DNA of 64,000 nucleotides from Neisseria sp. (lineage in GTDB: Bacteria; Pseudomonadota; Gammaproteobacteria; Burkholderiales; Neisseriaceae), in assembly GCF_030527965.1 (NCBI RefSeq), contig NZ_JAUMZU010000006.1:49305-113304 (forward strand). The letters are read 5' to 3'. This document shows positions 17,579-25,809 of the stretch, piece by piece. A program made the translations under genes and the position numbers. The notes under the pieces were generated by a model. That model was not told where the DNA came from and did no database searches. It saw only the letters and a program-made list of their open reading frames with translations. Position 1 is the first letter of the stretch, and the number at the start of each line of letters is the position of its first letter.

Positions 17579-18022
17579 TTAGCTTAGTCGTGCTTTGAGG
17601 ATTTTATTCACGTCGCCCATATCGGCTTTGCCGGCCAACGCGGTTTTCAACACGCCCATGACTTTGCCCATATCGGCCATGCCGGCGGCGCCGGTTTGTT
17701 TAATGGCTTCGGCTACGGCATTTTCGATTTCTTCGGCCGACATCATGGCGGGCAGATAACGGTGCAAGATGTCGATTTCGGCATTTTCTTTGTCGGCCAA
17801 GTCGTTGCGGCCTGCGTCGGCGTAAATCTTGGCGCTGTCTTTGCGCTGTTTGACCATTTTGGTAATCAGGGCAATCACTTTGGCATCATCGGCTTCGGTG
17901 CGTTCGTCGACTTCGAATTGTTTGACGGCGGCGTTAATCAAGCGGATGGTTGACAAAGAAACTTGGTCTTTGGCGCGCATGGCGGTTTTCATATCTTCGG
18001 ATAGGCGGGCTTTTAGGGTCAT
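17579..18022 (-). CDS. GatB/YqeY domain protein
   Basis: 147 residues, full length for the stand-alone YqeY family. It resembles the tRNA-binding tail domain of the amidotransferase subunit GatB; its own role is not firmly known. Seen: LSEDMKTAMRAKD at the N-terminus, TKMVKQRKDSAKIYADAGR in the middle, and ADMGKVMGVLKTALAGKADM near the end, typical of the family. It lies between rpsU and dnaG, its usual place in beta- and gamma-proteobacteria and many other bacteria. An uptake sequence (18044-18054) lies in its leader. Confidence 0.9.
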   Translation of the reverse strand: MTLKARLSEDMKTAMRAKDQVSLSTIRLINAAVKQFEVDERTEADDAKVIALITKMVKQRKDSAKIYADAGRNDLADKENAEIDILHRYLPAMMSAEEIENAVAEAIKQTGAAGMADMGKVMGVLKTALAGKADMGDVNKILKARLS

Positions 18023-18066
18023 TTCGGGCTTTCCATGTTATGTTTCAGACAGGCATTCTAAATGCT

Positions 18067-18100
18067 AAAAACACCGGAAAACAAGCGTTCCGGTGTTTTT
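18067..18100 (-). terminator. Terminator of rpsU
   Basis: AAAAACACCGGAA (18067-18079) pairs perfectly with TTCCGGTGTTTTT (18088-18100). T-tract, 22 bases past the rpsU stop. Not an uptake pair. Confidence 0.88.
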
Positions 18101-18122
18101 ATTTAGGCCGAATCCTGAAGGA

Positions 18123-18335
18123 TTAATACATTTTCGGCGGCAATTGCTGGCTGCGCAGACGTTTTTGCAAGCGTTTGGCCGCAGCGGCTTTTTTGCGTTT
18201 GCGCTCGGTGGTTGGTTTTTCATAAGCTTCGCGGGCGCGCAGCTCGGTCAACAAGCCGGTTTTTTCAACAGCGCGTTTGAAACGGCGCATGGCAACTTCG
18301 AAAGGTTCATTTTCTTTTACACGAATAGCAGGCAT
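18123..18335 (-). CDS. rpsU: 30S ribosomal protein S21
   Basis: Small basic ribosomal protein, 70 residues, needed for initiation on many mRNAs. Reads [21 protein letters not shown] at its start and has the Lys/Arg-rich tail ([17 protein letters not shown]). First gene of the rpsU-yqeY-dnaG-rpoD order, but a strong terminator follows it directly, so it can be expressed on its own. Confidence 0.97.
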   Translation of the reverse strand: MPAIRVKENEPFEVAMRRFKRAVEKTGLLTELRAREAYEKPTTERKRKKAAAAKRLQKRLRSQQLPPKMY

Positions 18336-18393
18336 TGGATTTCCTAAAATTTTTGATTGAGTGCCGGTGCCGTTTTTTCGGAACCGGCGGCGT

Positions 18394-18459
18394 TTAATTT
18401 AATATGTATCGCGGTTTCGCAAGCTTGCGGGGGCGGGATACGCGCCGTGATGTAAACAT
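18394..18459 (-). CDS. Possible 21-codon leader peptide before rpsU
   Basis: An ATG at 18459 is preceded by TTAGGAGGTG, which is as complementary to the 16S rRNA tail as such sites get, but the spacing is only 2 bases. The frame ([20 protein letters not shown] and one more residue) ends at 18394, 58 bases before rpsU. It is rich in Arg and Lys. The SD may instead serve another purpose, such as sequestering by the overlapping palindrome. Weak as a gene, notable as a site. Confidence 0.25.
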   Translation of the reverse strand: MFTSRRVSRPRKLAKPRYILN

Positions 18460-18649
18460 CACCTCCTAACGATAACCTGCCGCTTTTGCCACAGGCTGAA
18501 AATCATAAACCTGCATAACAATGCAGGCTGAAAACTTTAAAATTATCTTTGATTGCTTAGGGATTGTCAAGTTTGTCGGCATATATGTTAGGAAGAAAGG
18601 GCTGGCGAAAATATCGGGGCGCGGCAAAACATTTTCAGACAGGCATTTA

Positions 18650-18658
18650 TGGTAAAAT
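18650..18658 (+). promoter_or_regulatory. Extended -10 promoter of ybiT
   Basis: TGG followed by TAAAAT (18653-18658), 41 bases before the ATG. An uptake sequence fills most of the spacer and -35 zone. Confidence 0.45.
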
Positions 18659-18699
18659 GCCGCCCAATTTGAATAACCGTATTTTCAGGACGATTTTAG

Positions 18700-20328
18700 A
18701 TGATTTCTACCAACGGCATTACCATGCAGTTTGGCGCCAAACCCTTGTTTGAAAACGTATCAGTCAAGTTCGGCGAGGGTAACCGCTACGGTTTGATCGG
18801 CGCAAACGGCTCGGGTAAATCTACTTTTATGAAGATTTTGGGCGGCGATTTGGAGCCGACGGCGGGCGAAGTGGCGATTGAAAACGGCGTACGTTTGGGT
18901 AAGCTGCGCCAAGACCAGTTTGCCTATGAAGACATGCGGGTGCTGGATGTGGTGATGATGGGGCATGCGGAGATGTGGTCGGCAATGACCGAGCGTGATG
19001 CGATTTACGCGAATCTTGAAGCCACGGAAGACGATTACATGCAGGCGGCCGAATTGGAAGCCAAGTTTGCCGAATACGACGGTTATACGGCAGAGGCGCG
19101 CGCCGCAGAGCTGCTCAGCGGCGTGGGCATCGAAGAATTTTTGCACAATGTCAAGATGGCGGAAGTTGCCCCGGGTTTCAAATTGCGCGTGTTGCTGGCG
19201 CAGGCTTTGTTTTCCAAGCCCGACGTATTGCTGCTCGACGAGCCAACCAACAACTTGGACATCAACACCATCCGCTGGCTCGAAGGGGTGTTGAACCAAT
19301 ATGATTCGACCATGATCATCATCTCGCACGACCGCCATTTTTTAAATGAAGTGTGTACCCATATGGCCGACGTGGATTACAACAGCATTACCATTTATCC
19401 CGGCAACTATGACGATTATATGCTGGCTTCGGCTCAGTCGCGCGAGCGTGCGTTGAAAGACAATGCGAAGGCCAAAGAAAAATTGCAGGAATTGCAGGAA
19501 TTCGTGGCGCGCTTTAGTGCCAACAAATCCAAAGCTCGCCAAGCGACCAGCCGCTTGAAACAGGCGGATAAGATTAAGTCGGAAATGGTTGAGGTGAAGC
19601 CGTCTACCCGGCAGAATCCTTATATCCGCTTTGAAACGGATGAGAAAGCCAAGCTGCACCGCCAAGCGGTGGAAGTGGAAGGTTTGGCCAAATCATTCGA
19701 CAAAACCTTGTTTGAAAAGCTTTCTTATATTCTGGAAGCCGGCCAGCGCTTGGCCGTAATCGGGCCGAACGGCGCGGGTAAATCGACCTTGTTGAAACTA
19801 TTGGCCGGTGCTTACAATCCTGAATATTCCGATGGTTTGACGCCTGATGCAGGCAGCATCAAATGGGCGGAAAAAGCCAGCGTCGGCTATTACCCGCAAG
19901 ATCATGAAAACGATTTTGATGTGGAAATGGATTTAACCGAATGGATGCGCCAATGGGGTCAGGAAGGCGATGACGAACAAGTTATCCGCGGCACGCTCGG
20001 CCGTTTATTGTTTGGTAGCAATGACGTGGTCAAACAGGTTAAAGTGCTTTCCGGCGGCGAGAAAGGCCGCATGCTTTACGGCAAACTGCTGCTGCTGAAG
20101 CCCAATGTGCTGATTATGGACGAACCGACCAACCATATGGATATGGAAAGCATCGAATCGTTGAATATGGCGCTGGAAAAATACAAAGGCACCTTGATTT
20201 TCGTATCGCACGACCGCCAGTTTGTTTCTTCGCTGGCAACCCAGATTATCGAGTTGGACGGCAAAGGCGGCTACGAACATTATCTCGGCGATTACGAAAG
20301 CTATCTGGAGAAAAAAGGCTTGGCTTGA
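18700..20328 (+). CDS. ybiT: ABC-F family ATPase, YbiT type
   Basis: 542 residues with two ABC domains and no membrane segments; ABC-F proteins act on the ribosome. First domain: Walker [10 protein letters not shown], Walker [22 protein letters not shown]. Linker with many Lys/Arg ([16 protein letters not shown]). Second domain: [36 protein letters not shown]. Nearly the same start as E. coli YbiT ([21 protein letters not shown]). The exact translational role of this subgroup is unsettled. Confidence 0.93.
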   Translation: MISTNGITMQFGAKPLFENVSVKFGEGNRYGLIGANGSGKSTFMKILGGDLEPTAGEVAIENGVRLGKLRQDQFAYEDMRVLDVVMMGHAEMWSAMTERDAIYANLEATEDDYMQAAELEAKFAEYDGYTAEARAAELLSGVGIEEFLHNVKMAEVAPGFKLRVLLAQALFSKPDVLLLDEPTNNLDINTIRWLEGVLNQYDSTMIIISHDRHFLNEVCTHMADVDYNSITIYPGNYDDYMLASAQSRERALKDNAKAKEKLQELQEFVARFSANKSKARQATSRLKQADKIKSEMVEVKPSTRQNPYIRFETDEKAKLHRQAVEVEGLAKSFDKTLFEKLSYILEAGQRLAVIGPNGAGKSTLLKLLAGAYNPEYSDGLTPDAGSIKWAEKASVGYYPQDHENDFDVEMDLTEWMRQWGQEGDDEQVIRGTLGRLLFGSNDVVKQVKVLSGGEKGRMLYGKLLLLKPNVLIMDEPTNHMDMESIESLNMALEKYKGTLIFVSHDRQFVSSLATQIIELDGKGGYEHYLGDYESYLEKKGLA

Positions 20329-20342
20329 TTTTCTGTGTTGCA

Positions 20343-20501
20343 TCAATAACAAAGCCTGTCTGAATAGTTCAGACAGGCTTTTTGTTGGCAGGCATCATCG
20401 CCGAGAGAACTGTACTCGAAGCCCGTGGCTTGGTCTGCCGCTTGCGAAGATGTGTATTTTATTGGGCGGCAACCACCTTTGGTGCTCAGGCGGATACGCA
20501 T
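20343..20501 (-). CDS. Doubtful 52-residue reading frame between uptake pairs
   Basis: An ATG at 20501 opens a frame on the minus strand that runs through the segment 20382-20506 and ends inside the ybiT terminator. It has no Shine-Dalgarno I recognise and no known family. Part of its end is simply the two uptake arms translated. The segment could be a gene remnant, a small RNA, or nothing. Confidence 0.15.
   Translation of the reverse strand: MRIRLSTKGGCRPIKYTSSQAADQATGFEYSSLGDDACQQKACLNYSDRLCY
20351..20381 (+). terminator. Uptake-sequence terminator of ybiT
   Basis: AAAGCCTGTCTGAA and its complement with a 3-base loop, 22 bases after the stop, then a T-run. Confidence 0.8.
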
Positions 20502-20505
20502 TGTA

Positions 20506-20536
20506 ATGCCTGTCTGAAAACTTTCAGACAGGCATT
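20506..20536. repeat. Uptake-sequence inverted pair before lptE
   Basis: Cores at 20508-20518 and 20523-20533. It lies upstream of a gene rather than after one, directly beside the lptE -10 box. Confidence 0.7.
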
Positions 20537-20543
20537 TTTAAGC

Positions 20544-20549
20544 TATAAT
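20544..20549 (+). promoter_or_regulatory. -10 box of lptE
   Basis: Perfect TATAAT, 28 bases before the lptE ATG. The uptake pair occupies the -35 zone (CTTTCA at 20521-20526, 17-base spacer, poor match). Confidence 0.5.
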
Positions 20550-20576
20550 GGCGTGCCCTGCAAAAAGGAAATTTGA

Positions 20577-21056
20577 ATGCGAAAAATCTTGCTTGCCGCA
20601 GCGATACTGGCCGTATCGGCCTGTGGTTTTCATCTGAAAGGCACGCAGACTTATGATAAGTTGCCTTACATTGCCTGGCGTGTAGACGGCGGCGCTCTGC
20701 AACAGGTGCTGGAAAACGCGCTGCGCCGTGCCGACGGCGTGCCGGTTGATGCGCCGCAGGCTCAGGCAACGATTACGGTTACCGCCGTTGATACGCATAA
20801 AGACGTGCTAACCATTACCCGTGCCGCCAATATCAACGAATACATGCTGCTTTTGCATGTGGAGGCGCAGGCCAGCCGCAATGGCGAGCCCTTGGGCGCA
20901 CCGATGGTGGTGGAAGTGCGGCGTACGATGGATTATGCCGATAGCGAAGTGCTGGGTAAGCAAGAGGAAGAAGCCACTATGTGGCAGGAAATGCGCCGTG
21001 ATGCGGCCGAGCAGATTGTGCGTCGACTGGCATTTGTGGAAGCCGTCAAACCATGA
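20577..21056 (+). CDS. lptE: LPS-assembly lipoprotein LptE
   Basis: Outer-membrane lipoprotein that plugs the LptD barrel and helps insert lipopolysaccharide. 159 residues with a lipoprotein signal: basic start, hydrophobic core and lipobox VSAC before Gly-Phe. CGFHLKG right after the Cys is the family mark. The stop overlaps the holA start by 4 bases, the usual order in proteobacteria (after leuS, which is not here). Confidence 0.93.
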   Translation: MRKILLAAAILAVSACGFHLKGTQTYDKLPYIAWRVDGGALQQVLENALRRADGVPVDAPQAQATITVTAVDTHKDVLTITRAANINEYMLLLHVEAQASRNGEPLGAPMVVEVRRTMDYADSEVLGKQEEEATMWQEMRRDAAEQIVRRLAFVEAVKP

Positions 21057-22060
21057 GCGCTTTGCCGCTTGAGCAGCTGGCAGAACACCTTGCCGGCCGT
21101 CTCAGCCCGCTTTATGTGATTCACGGCGAGGAAGACTTGCTGCGGGTGGAGGCGCTGGATGCTTTACGCTCGGCGGCCAAGCAGCAAGGCTATCTGAACC
21201 GCGAAGTTTATACCGCCGATACGAATTTCGATTGGAACGAAATGCTGGCTTCGGCCAACAGCATGGGTTTGTTTGCCGATTTGAAATTGATGGAAATTCA
21301 TATTCCCAACGGCAAGCCGGGCAAGAACGGTGGCGACGCACTGCAGGCACTGGCGGAGCGCCTGCCCGAAGATACGGTGGTGGTGGTAGCCATGCCGAAG
21401 CTGGAAAAGGCGCAATTGCAAACCAAATGGTTCGGCGCTTTATCGAAGCACGGCATGGTGCTGGAAGCCCAAGCCGTTGCCGTAAAGGCTTTACCGCAAT
21501 GGATTAGCGGCCGTCTGCAGCGGCACGGTTTGCAAATCGAAGCCGATGCGCTGGCTTTGTTTGCCGAACGGGTGGAAGGCAATTTGTTGGCCGCCAAACA
21601 GGAAATCGACAAGCTGGCGCTGTTGTATCCCGAAGGTCATTTGGTTAACCTGCAAGATGCGCAAAATGCCGTGGCCAATGTGGCGCGTTTTGATGTGTTT
21701 CAGCTTTCCGGCGCATGGATGAGCGGCGATGCGGCGCGTGTGGTTAGATTGACGGCCGGTTTGGAAGAAGAAGGCGAGGAGCCGGTTTTGCTGCTGTGGG
21801 CGCTGGCCGAAGACATACGTACACTGATTCGACTGACTGCGGCTTTAAAACAGGGGCAGAGCGTTTCTGCCGTGCGCAACAGCTTGCGCCTGTGGGGCGA
21901 CAAGCAAGTATTGGCGCCGAAAGCGGTAAAACGCATTTCTATCAGCCGCCTGATTGCCGCGCTGCAGGAATGTGCGCGTATCGATCGTATGATTAAAGGG
22001 GCGGAAGCGGGCGAGGCCTGGCCTGCTTTTAAGCAACTGGTAACGGATTTGGCTGTGTAG
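21053..22060 (+). CDS. holA: DNA polymerase III subunit delta
   Basis: Clamp-loader subunit that opens the beta clamp. 335 residues, normal length. Family features: LYVIHGEEDLLRVEALDALR near the start, the acidic/hydrophobic middle with YTADTNFDWNEML, and the AAA-like lid and collar (VEGNLLAAKQEIDKLALLY, NVARFDVFQLSGAWMSGD). Translationally coupled to lptE. A single uptake sequence (22064-22074) follows the stop. Confidence 0.93.
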   Translation: MSALPLEQLAEHLAGRLSPLYVIHGEEDLLRVEALDALRSAAKQQGYLNREVYTADTNFDWNEMLASANSMGLFADLKLMEIHIPNGKPGKNGGDALQALAERLPEDTVVVVAMPKLEKAQLQTKWFGALSKHGMVLEAQAVAVKALPQWISGRLQRHGLQIEADALALFAERVEGNLLAAKQEIDKLALLYPEGHLVNLQDAQNAVANVARFDVFQLSGAWMSGDAARVVRLTAGLEEEGEEPVLLLWALAEDIRTLIRLTAALKQGQSVSAVRNSLRLWGDKQVLAPKAVKRISISRLIAALQECARIDRMIKGAEAGEAWPAFKQLVTDLAV

Positions 22061-22131
22061 CCTTTCAGACAGGCATTTTTTGCTTGTACAAACCACTTGA
22101 AATCAATGAAGCATTGAAAAGAAAGAAAAAT

Positions 22132-22584
22132 ATGAATTATAAAATGTTTGTCAAACCTGCCATACGGATTGCGATTTTCGCGGCCGTTGTTGTCGGCCTT
22201 TTGATTTTGTTTGGCGTCAGATGGTGGGTGGCGCTGGCTGCCGTGCTGGCGGTGATTGCCGTTGTGGCATTGGTGGCGTTTATTGTTATCCGCCGCCAGC
22301 GTAAAAAATTTACCGATACGCTTAAAGCGTTCAATATCGATCCTGAATCGGGTCGGGTGAATCCTGCCGATTTGAAACGGATGTATAACAGTGGCGGGGA
22401 AGCGCAAAAACAGGCCGTGATGATTTATAGAATGGCCAACAATAATTGCCCCGAGGCTGATGCGCATAAGTTTTTTAAAAGCATGTCGATTTTCAATCGC
22501 GCCGAGCAGATGCAGGAAATGCAGAAAATGCAGGCGGCTCAGCGTAAAGGCAAGGGAAAAGGTAAAGGCAATATGTTCCGCTAA
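22132..22584 (+). CDS. Small membrane protein of unknown function
   Basis: 150 residues from the ATG at 22132; an upstream in-frame start at 22084 lies in an uptake-sequence flank and is less likely. Two hydrophobic segments (about 10-28 and 30-50) with a tight turn, then RRQRKK, a soluble helical part (FTDTLKAFNIDPESGRVNPADLKRM is typical of its polarity), a Met/Gln-rich stretch (EQMQEMQKMQAAQ), and a Lys-Gly repeat tail. So the tail is probably cytoplasmic and may touch nucleic acid or acidic lipid. I do not recognise the family. Confidence 0.7.
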   Translation: MNYKMFVKPAIRIAIFAAVVVGLLILFGVRWWVALAAVLAVIAVVALVAFIVIRRQRKKFTDTLKAFNIDPESGRVNPADLKRMYNSGGEAQKQAVMIYRMANNNCPEADAHKFFKSMSIFNRAEQMQEMQKMQAAQRKGKGKGKGNMFR

Positions 22585-22611
22585 GCTGCAATATATTTGG
22601 GTTTAACCATG

Positions 22612-22649
22612 AAAAAAGCCTGTCTGAAAGTTTTCAGACAGGCTTTTTT
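22612..22649. terminator. Bidirectional uptake-sequence terminator
   Basis: Perfect 18-base arms with a 2-base loop between convergent genes, with A/T tracts on both sides. The strongest uptake-pair terminator in the window. Confidence 0.85.
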
Positions 22650-22669
22650 GCGTTTGGTTGGTTCGTGAA

Positions 22670-23986
22670 TTATTCCACCCGTTCGCCGTGGATATTCAAA
22701 TCCAAACCTTCGCGTTCAACGTCGCGCTCTACGCGCAAGCCGCCGCACAGCAAGGAAACCACTTTCAGAATAACGAAGCTGACAACGCCGCTATACACAA
22801 CGGTAATCACAGAATCTTTCAGCTGGATAAGCACTTGGCTGCCGACGTTGGCACTACCGCCGAACAAGGTGTTGTCGAATACGATACCGGTTAGAATCGC
22901 ACCGATAAGGCCGCCGAAACCGTGAATACCGAAAGCGTCTAACGAATCGTCGTAACCCAGTTTGCGCTTGATGCTAACGGAAGCGATATAACAGCCGACG
23001 GCAGTCAAAATACCGATAACCAAAGCGCCTTGTGGATTAGTAAAGCCGGCTGCGGGCGTGATGCCGACAAGGCCGGAAACGGCACCTGAAGCCAAACCGA
23101 GAGCGGAAGGGCGATGACCGGCAATTTTTTCGCATAATAGCCATACCAGCGCACCTGCTGCTGCGGCAATCTGAGTAACGGCCATTGCCATACCGGCAGA
23201 GGCATCGGCGGCAACGGCGGAGCCGGCGTTAAAGCCGAACCAGCCAACCCACAGCATGGCCGCGCCTGTGAGGGTGAAGGCCATATTGTGCGGCGGCATC
23301 GGCTCTTTGCGGTAGCCTAAACGTTTGCCCAATACTACGGCGGTAACCAAACCGGCCACGCCTGCGTTGATGTGAACAACGGTGCCGCCCGCGTAATCGA
23401 AAACGCCGCCTTCGCTCATAAAGCCGCCGCCCCATACCCAATGCGCGGTCGGCACATAAACCAGCATAACCCACAAGCCGGAAAACAGCATCATGGCCGA
23501 ATATTTCATCCGCTCAGCGAATGCGCCGGTAATAATGGCCGTGGAAATCACGGCAAATGTCATTTGGAAAAACATAAACACCGTTTCGGGAACGCTGGCC
23601 GCATTGGGCGCTACGGTAACCATTTCTTTAACTTTATCCAAGCCCACGCCTTGAAGGAAGATGCGGTCGAGGCCGCCGATAAAGGCGTTTCCCGGGGTGA
23701 AAGCCAGAGAATAGCCTGCGATAACCCACAATACGCTCACTAATGCGGCGGCGGAGAAACTGTGCATCATGGTGGAGAGCAGGTTTTTTTTGCGTACCAT
23801 GCCGCCGTAAAACAGAGCCAGACCGGGAATGGTCATGAAAAGCACCAGCACGGCGGAGGTCATGACCCATGCGGTATCGCCGGAATTAAGAGCGGAAAAA
23901 GGCTGCCACCAGTTGACGCCGTCTGCGGCGAGTGCCGGCAGGGGCAGCAGGAAAGCCAAAGAGGGCAGGATTTGTGCGCGTTTCAT
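22670..23986 (-). CDS. amtB: Ammonium transporter
   Basis: Inner-membrane Amt channel for ammonium, 438 residues. A cleavable-looking leader (ILPSLAFLLPLPALA) precedes about 11 membrane segments. Motifs: DTAWVMTSAVLVLFMTIPGLALFYGGMVR, split here only by being helix 1, GGTVVHINAGVAGLVTA with the first pore His, and DDSLDAFGIHGFGG with the second. Start chosen at 23986, with AGGAG 9 bases upstream; a longer frame opens at 24052 without support. No glnK neighbour is present, which is unlike many bacteria. Confidence 0.95.
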   Translation of the reverse strand: MKRAQILPSLAFLLPLPALAADGVNWWQPFSALNSGDTAWVMTSAVLVLFMTIPGLALFYGGMVRKKNLLSTMMHSFSAAALVSVLWVIAGYSLAFTPGNAFIGGLDRIFLQGVGLDKVKEMVTVAPNAASVPETVFMFFQMTFAVISTAIITGAFAERMKYSAMMLFSGLWVMLVYVPTAHWVWGGGFMSEGGVFDYAGGTVVHINAGVAGLVTAVVLGKRLGYRKEPMPPHNMAFTLTGAAMLWVGWFGFNAGSAVAADASAGMAMAVTQIAAAAGALVWLLCEKIAGHRPSALGLASGAVSGLVGITPAAGFTNPQGALVIGILTAVGCYIASVSIKRKLGYDDSLDAFGIHGFGGLIGAILTGIVFDNTLFGGSANVGSQVLIQLKDSVITVVYSGVVSFVILKVVSLLCGGLRVERDVEREGLDLNIHGERVE

Positions 23987-24331
23987 TGGTAAGGTCTCCT
24001 GATTGGGAAAGGATTTGAGGTAAGGGGCTCTGCGCAATCGTGGTTTGAGCATGCGCGTTTATGCCTGTATGAAACGCAGTATACAGGCATTTGCTTTAAT
24101 TTGTAAAATTGTCTACATTTAAAAGCAAAAAAATAAGCCGCATCGTGAAGCCGAACCGCTTATTTCGGGTGCGATATGCAGGCGCCACTTGAGATGATTA
24201 ATATTGGATTACGGGTATTTATCAGATTCGACAAGCTAAAATCTTTAACTATCTAAAGCTTATCAATCGCAGAGCAGCGCGGTTTTTTAGATTTTGCTTT
24301 GTGAAAGTATTTGGAAATCGGCCAGTTGATG
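23987..24331. promoter_or_regulatory. Upstream region of amtB
   Basis: About 345 bases with no gene seen. It contains the altered uptake-type inverted repeat at 24061-24090, an AAATAAGC...GCTTATTT inverted repeat near 24130-24164 with a long loop, and AT-rich tracts. No clear sigma-54 site (TGGCAC-N5-TTGCA) was found by eye. Confidence 0.4.
24061..24090. repeat. Uptake-type inverted repeat with matched changes in both arms
   Basis: ATGCCTGTAT (24061-24070) and ATACAGGCAT (24081-24090) pair perfectly. Each differs from the uptake word by the same base in complementary form, so the pairing is kept while the uptake core is lost. Confidence 0.7.
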
Positions 24332-24367
24332 AAAATGCCTGTCTGAAAACGTTCAGACAGGCATTTT
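24332..24367 (-). terminator. Uptake-sequence terminator of rarA
   Basis: 16-base arms with a 4-base loop, about 12 bases after the rarA stop. Confidence 0.8.
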
Positions 24368-24378
24368 CTGTGTCGGCT

Positions 24379-25692
24379 TTATTCTTCCGGTTGGCTGGAT
24401 GCCTCGTCGAGCTGCTTCAACCATGACAATTTTTCGCCGATTTTGATTTCCAAACCGCGTGCTACGGGTTGGTAAAAATCCGGCTCCTGCAGATTATCCG
24501 GCATGTAGGTTTCGCCGGCGGCGTAAGCATTCGGTTCGTCATGCGCATAACGGTATGCTTTGCCGTAGCCCATTTCTTGCATCAGCTTGGTCGGGGCGTT
24601 GCGCAAGTGTATCGGCACTTCGTGGCTGGGATTGTGTTTTACAAATTGCCGCATTTGGTTATAGGCCGAGTAACCCGCATTGGATTTCGCAGCCGCCGCC
24701 AGATAAAGTACGGCTTGGGCGAGGGCAAGCTCTCCTTCGGGTGAACCGAGGCGCTCGTAAGTTAATGCAGCGTCGTTGGCAATCTGCATGGCGCGCGGGT
24801 CGGCTAAGCCGATGTCTTCCCATGCCATGCGGATGATACGGCGAGCCAGATAATGGGGATCGGCTCCGCCATCAAGCATACGGCAAAACCAATACAAAGC
24901 GGCATTGGGATGCGAACCGCGTACGGATTTGTGTAAGGCGGAGATTTGGTTGTAAAAACTTTCGCCACCTTTGTCGAAACGGCGGATTTGCGCGCCCAAG
25001 CTGTCGGCCAGAAAGGCCGGGGTAAGGGTGGTTAAGCGTTGGGTTTGAGCGGCGCGCAGCAATTGCTCCAGCAGATTGAGCAGGCGGCGGGCATCGCCGT
25101 CGGCGGTTTGGATAAGCAGCTGTAGCGCTTCCGGTTCCCAATCGAATGCGGCATATTCGGGCAGCGTCATAACTTTTTCGGCCAGATTGCTTAAATCTTC
25201 TTCGCTTAATGATTGCAACACATAAACCTGCGCGCGGCTGAGCAGGGCGGGGTTGACTTCAAACGAAGGATTCTCGGTGGTGGCGCCGATAAAGGTGAGC
25301 AAACCGCTTTCCACATGAGGCAGAAAAGCGTCTTGCTGGGCTTTGTTGAAACGATGTACTTCGTCAACGAATAAAATCGTTGATTGCCCTTGCTGCAAGG
25401 CGATTTCAGCTTTTTCAATCGCTTCGCGGATGTCTTTCACGCCGGAAAAAACGGCGGATATGGGCAGAAACAAGGCATGGAAACTTTGCGCCAAAATCCG
25501 GGCTAGGGTTGTTTTGCCTACGCCGGGCGGCCCCCAGAGCAGCATGGAATGCGGCTTGCCACCTTCTACAGCGATGCGCAGCGGTTTCCCTGCACCGATT
25601 AAATGCTGCTGGCCGATGACCTCGTCCAAGCTTTTCGGGCGCAAACGCTCTGCCAACGGCGCTTCGGGCGGGCGGGAAAATAAATCGGACAT
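24379..25692 (-). CDS. rarA: Replication-associated recombination protein A
   Basis: AAA+ ATPase of the RarA/MgsA/WRNIP1 family that acts at stalled forks. 437 residues, normal. N-terminus PLAERLRPKSLDEVIGQQHL, Walker A GPPGVGKTT, Walker B ILFVDEVHRF, sensor 1 IGATTENPS, then the lid and the tetramerisation domain (SDPNAALYW-like GSHPNAALYWFCRML, and the PDN/EPDFYQP tail). An uptake sequence (25707-25717) runs directly into its Shine-Dalgarno (AAGGAAAA). Confidence 0.95.
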   Translation of the reverse strand: MSDLFSRPPEAPLAERLRPKSLDEVIGQQHLIGAGKPLRIAVEGGKPHSMLLWGPPGVGKTTLARILAQSFHALFLPISAVFSGVKDIREAIEKAEIALQQGQSTILFVDEVHRFNKAQQDAFLPHVESGLLTFIGATTENPSFEVNPALLSRAQVYVLQSLSEEDLSNLAEKVMTLPEYAAFDWEPEALQLLIQTADGDARRLLNLLEQLLRAAQTQRLTTLTPAFLADSLGAQIRRFDKGGESFYNQISALHKSVRGSHPNAALYWFCRMLDGGADPHYLARRIIRMAWEDIGLADPRAMQIANDAALTYERLGSPEGELALAQAVLYLAAAAKSNAGYSAYNQMRQFVKHNPSHEVPIHLRNAPTKLMQEMGYGKAYRYAHDEPNAYAAGETYMPDNLQEPDFYQPVARGLEIKIGEKLSWLKQLDEASSQPEE

Positions 25693-25809
25693 GGCGGTTT
25701 TCCTTTTTCAGACAGGCATGGCGGCAAACGGGTTCAGTGCCGATTATATCGTTACGCGGTTATCCTGAATATGCCGCTATGCGGTACAATATGCCGAAAC
25801 CGATAGGAA

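Larger units (their letters stand above)
18336..18699. promoter_or_regulatory. Divergent control region between rpsU and ybiT
   Basis: 364 bases without a recognised gene. On the minus strand it carries an extended Shine-Dalgarno with a 21-codon reading frame, a self-complementary GTGATG-TAAA-CATCAC (18447-18462), a GC-rich imperfect hairpin (18363-18389), and CCTGCAT-AACA-ATGCAGG (about 18511-18528). On the plus strand it holds the ybiT promoter and an uptake sequence (18634-18644). Confidence 0.5.

Noticed and set aside
18441..18470. Fragment of the 16S rRNA 3' end, suggested by ATCACCTCCT on the plus strand
   Set aside because: The match is limited to the anti-Shine-Dalgarno and stops at once on both sides; it reads better as a Shine-Dalgarno on the minus strand.
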